14,595 nt of DNA from Candidatus Bathyarchaeota archaeon (GTDB lineage Archaea > Thermoproteota > Bathyarchaeia > TCS64): contig JAUVHT010000007.1 of NCBI GenBank assembly GCA_030593155.1, positions 1 to 14,595 on the forward strand. The letters run 5' to 3'. Below the pieces are notes generated by a model. That model was given only the letters and a program-made list of their open reading frames with translations, did not search any database and was not told where the DNA came from. Below are positions 12,803-14,595 of this stretch, one piece after another. The first letter of the stretch is position 1; each line of letters opens with the position of its first letter. Position numbers and translations under genes: made by a program.

Positions 12803-13243
12803 TTGCCCCATAAACTGAAGAAATCTAGGAAACAGCGAGGCTCCAGATACTGCGGTTGGGGGCAGGTGGGCCAACACCGTAAAGGCGGCATGAGAGGCGG
12901 CAAGGGGAGGGCGGGTGGCCGGAAGCACCTGTGGCTCCAGACCGTTAAGTATTTCCCCGATAGATACAAGAAGATCGGGTTCAAGCCGCCATCTTCTCTG
13001 AAGCCGGAGGCGGAGACGGTGAACGTCGACGAGTTGAGGGATCTGGCTATCAAGACTCTTGGCGCCAACAGCGTGAAAGGTGGGGCAGAAGATCTGAGCC
13101 TTGATCTCGAATCCCTGGGATATGGTAAACTCTTGGGTAGAGGCCGCGTCGACCTCCCTCTGAGCATCAAAGTCTCAGAGTACACGTCGAAGGCCCTTGA
13201 GAAGGTCGAGGCCGCCGGGGGACAGATACTAGAGTCCGAGTGA
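12803..13243 (+). CDS. rpl15: Large-subunit ribosomal protein uL15 (L15)
   Basis: Late-assembling large-subunit protein with an extended basic N-terminal arm. It is 146 aa, normal for archaea. The arm reads MPHKLKKSRKQRGSRYCGWG, followed by GQHRKGGMRGGKGRAGGRKHLWLQ. The C-terminal globular part contains NVDELRDLAI and LGYGKLLGRGRVDLPLSIKV, ending ALEKVEAAGGQI. The start is TTG at 12803, with GGTGAGG (12792-12798) at 4-nt spacing; the conserved MPHK begins there. It is followed by secY after 5 nt. Confidence 0.95.
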   Translation: MPHKLKKSRKQRGSRYCGWGQVGQHRKGGMRGGKGRAGGRKHLWLQTVKYFPDRYKKIGFKPPSSLKPEAETVNVDELRDLAIKTLGANSVKGGAEDLSLDLESLGYGKLLGRGRVDLPLSIKVSEYTSKALEKVEAAGGQILESE

Positions 13244-13248
13244 TCGGG

Positions 13249-14595
13249 ATGGGCACCTTCCTAAATCTGTTCAAGCCTATCTCTCGTTTCATCCCAGAGG
13301 TGAAAACCCCTGACAAGAAGGTCAACTTCAACTCCCGCATCATGTGGACGATTCTCGCCCTGATAATATACCTCGTAATGGCGGAGACCCCCTTGTATGG
13401 TGTCGCCACCGGAGATCAGACCGATTCTCTCCAAACGATGCGGTTGATATTTGCTTCCACAAGGGGGACCCTCCTCGAGCTGGGCATCGGTCCGATCGTG
13501 ACCGCGGGCCTCATCATACAGCTCCTAGCGGGCTCCGATATCATCGAGTTCGACAATACGAATCCCGATCATAGGGCGTTGTTCACCACTGCCAGCAAAG
13601 TCTTCTCTTTCGTGATGGTGATCCTCCAGGCGTCCCTCTACATAATGGGCGGACAATACGGAAGTATCGACTTCGGCACGTCCCTCATAGTGTTCTCCCA
13701 ACTCTTAGCGGCAGGCCTTGTGATTATGATGCTGGACGAACTTATCCAGAAAGGCTGGGGGATCGGAAGCGGGATCAGCCTGTTCATAGTTGCAGGGATC
13801 ACGAAAGGCATCTGGTGGAGCTCCCTGAGTCTGTTCACTGTCGCTGACGGAAAAAAAATGGGTGCGATCTTCGCGTTCTTCGAGTCCATATTCAGGGGAG
13901 AGCCAATGTGGAACTGGTTCTACCGGACAGGGGGCTTACCCGATATGCTCGGCCTCCTCACAACCATAGCTGTCTTCGCCTTCGTCGTCTACATCGAAGG
14001 GATGCGGATCGAACTCCCGATATCCCACTCCATGTTCAGGGGCTTCAGGGGCAAGATGCCCATCAAGCTCCTCTACGTATCCAACATCCCCGTCATCCTC
14101 GCCTACGCCCTCTTCGCTAACGTCCAGCTGATAGGGCAGCTTGTCTGGTCGAGGTGGAACATCGACAACACCAACAATCTCCTCAACATGCTCGGGACCT
14201 ACAACCAGACATCCGGTTACCCCACCGGAGGCCTGGCTTACTATGTCTCCTCGCCGGGCAGCCTAGACGCAGTCATGCTTGATCCCATCCGCGCGCTGAT
14301 CTATACGCTGATCGTCGTGTCCGTCTGCGTCGTTTTCTCAGTCACTTGGCTCGAGATCGGAGGCCTCGGCGCAGAGAACATGGCCGACCAGCTATTGAGC
14401 TCCGGGATGCAGGTGCCCGGGTTCAGGCGGAGCAGGAGGCCCATCGTGAGTCTTCTAAACAGGTACATACCCACCATAACCATCATCAGCGGGCTCATCG
14501 TCGGCCTCCTCGCGGCCTTCTCGGAGTTCTTCGGCGTATTCGGCTCGGGCATGGGTGCCCTCCTCTGCGTAAGCATCCTCTACCAGTACTACCAG
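13249..14595 (+). CDS. secY: Protein translocase subunit SecY (Sec61 alpha), 3' end cut by window
   Basis: Channel-forming subunit of the Sec translocon in the cytoplasmic membrane. The frame is open from ATG 13249 to the right edge with no stop, giving 449 residues; archaeal SecY is about 450-490, so only a little is missing. About ten membrane helices are expected. By eye they lie near residues 31-46, 78-95, 115-133, 146-163, 174-190, 235-250, 273-297, 346-366, 408-428 and 432 to the edge. The likely plug region follows helix 1 (about 48-65). Family motifs are GPIVTAGLIIQLLAGSD, GWGIGSGISLFI, MPIKLLYVSNIPVILAYALF and GGLAYY. The cytosolic loop FRGFRGK lies before helix 7. Its place after uL15 is conserved and gives joint expression of ribosome and translocon. 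Confidence 0.96.
   Translation, partial: MGTFLNLFKPISRFIPEVKTPDKKVNFNSRIMWTILALIIYLVMAETPLYGVATGDQTDSLQTMRLIFASTRGTLLELGIGPIVTAGLIIQLLAGSDIIEFDNTNPDHRALFTTASKVFSFVMVILQASLYIMGGQYGSIDFGTSLIVFSQLLAAGLVIMMLDELIQKGWGIGSGISLFIVAGITKGIWWSSLSLFTVADGKKMGAIFAFFESIFRGEPMWNWFYRTGGLPDMLGLLTTIAVFAFVVYIEGMRIELPISHSMFRGFRGKMPIKLLYVSNIPVILAYALFANVQLIGQLVWSRWNIDNTNNLLNMLGTYNQTSGYPTGGLAYYVSSPGSLDAVMLDPIRALIYTLIVVSVCVVFSVTWLEIGGLGAENMADQLLSSGMQVPGFRRSRRPIVSLLNRYIPTITIISGLIVGLLAAFSEFFGVFGSGMGALLCVSILYQYYQ

Noticed and set aside
12781..12813. Ten-codon mini-ORF (ATG 12781) overlapping the uL15 start, as a possible leader peptide
   Set aside because: The probable transcription start from the TATA box at 12760-12768 lies after this ATG. 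It has no ribosome binding site and does not resemble a known attenuator.
1..14595. CRISPR arrays, insertion sequences, tRNA or rRNA genes
   Set aside because: I saw no regularly spaced repeats, transposase-like proteins, terminal inverted repeats with target duplications, cloverleaf sequences or rRNA motifs anywhere in the window.

Overview
This window is a nearly complete archaeal ribosomal protein supercluster (fused S10/spc/alpha-type order), read entirely on the + strand. The organism is an archaeon: eL32, eL19 and eS4 sit among the universal ribosomal proteins, the RNase P protein Rpp29 is embedded in the cluster, SecY is of the archaeal type, and promoters look like A/T-rich TATA boxes followed by GGTGA/GGAGG ribosome binding sites. 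Coding sequence is GC-rich with GC-rich third positions. The lineage cannot be fixed by eye. I suspect a TACK-type archaeon (for example Bathyarchaeia-like), with low confidence.

Layout: (1) 2-370, the 3' end of an endonuclease III gene. (2) 371-735, an A/T-rich intergenic region with inverted repeats and the promoter of the cluster. (3) 736-3948, uL3, uL4, uL23, uL2, uS19. (4) 3949-4195, a second A/T-rich gap with a hairpin, tandem TATA-like boxes and a repeated 10-mer. (5) 4196-12721, uL22, uS3, uL29, Rpp29, uS17, uL14, uL24, eS4, uL5, uS14 (51 aa), uS8, uL6, eL32, eL19, uL18, uS5, uL30. Genes here are packed tightly, many with 1-8 nt overlaps that suggest translational coupling. (6) A short gap of 81 nt with a possible internal promoter, then uL15 and secY, the latter cut by the right window edge after 449 codons.

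Together these genes supply about half of the core ribosomal proteins, the RNase P subunit that helps mature tRNA, and the channel through which membrane and secreted proteins leave the ribosome. The order matches the conserved archaeal order, except that no SUI1/aIF1 gene lies between uL29 and Rpp29.

Most of the window is ordinary housekeeping sequence, and I found no new defence or mobile system. The most unusual feature is that three ribosomal proteins carry long, acidic, low-complexity extensions: about 170 residues at the C-terminus of uS3, about 100 at the N-terminus of uL5 and about 40 at the C-terminus of eL32. The uS3 and uL5 extensions share near-identical peptide words and, in uS3, relaxed codon usage relative to the core. 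The two large A/T-rich gaps, with hairpins and repeated promoter-like elements, are the other places worth a second look.
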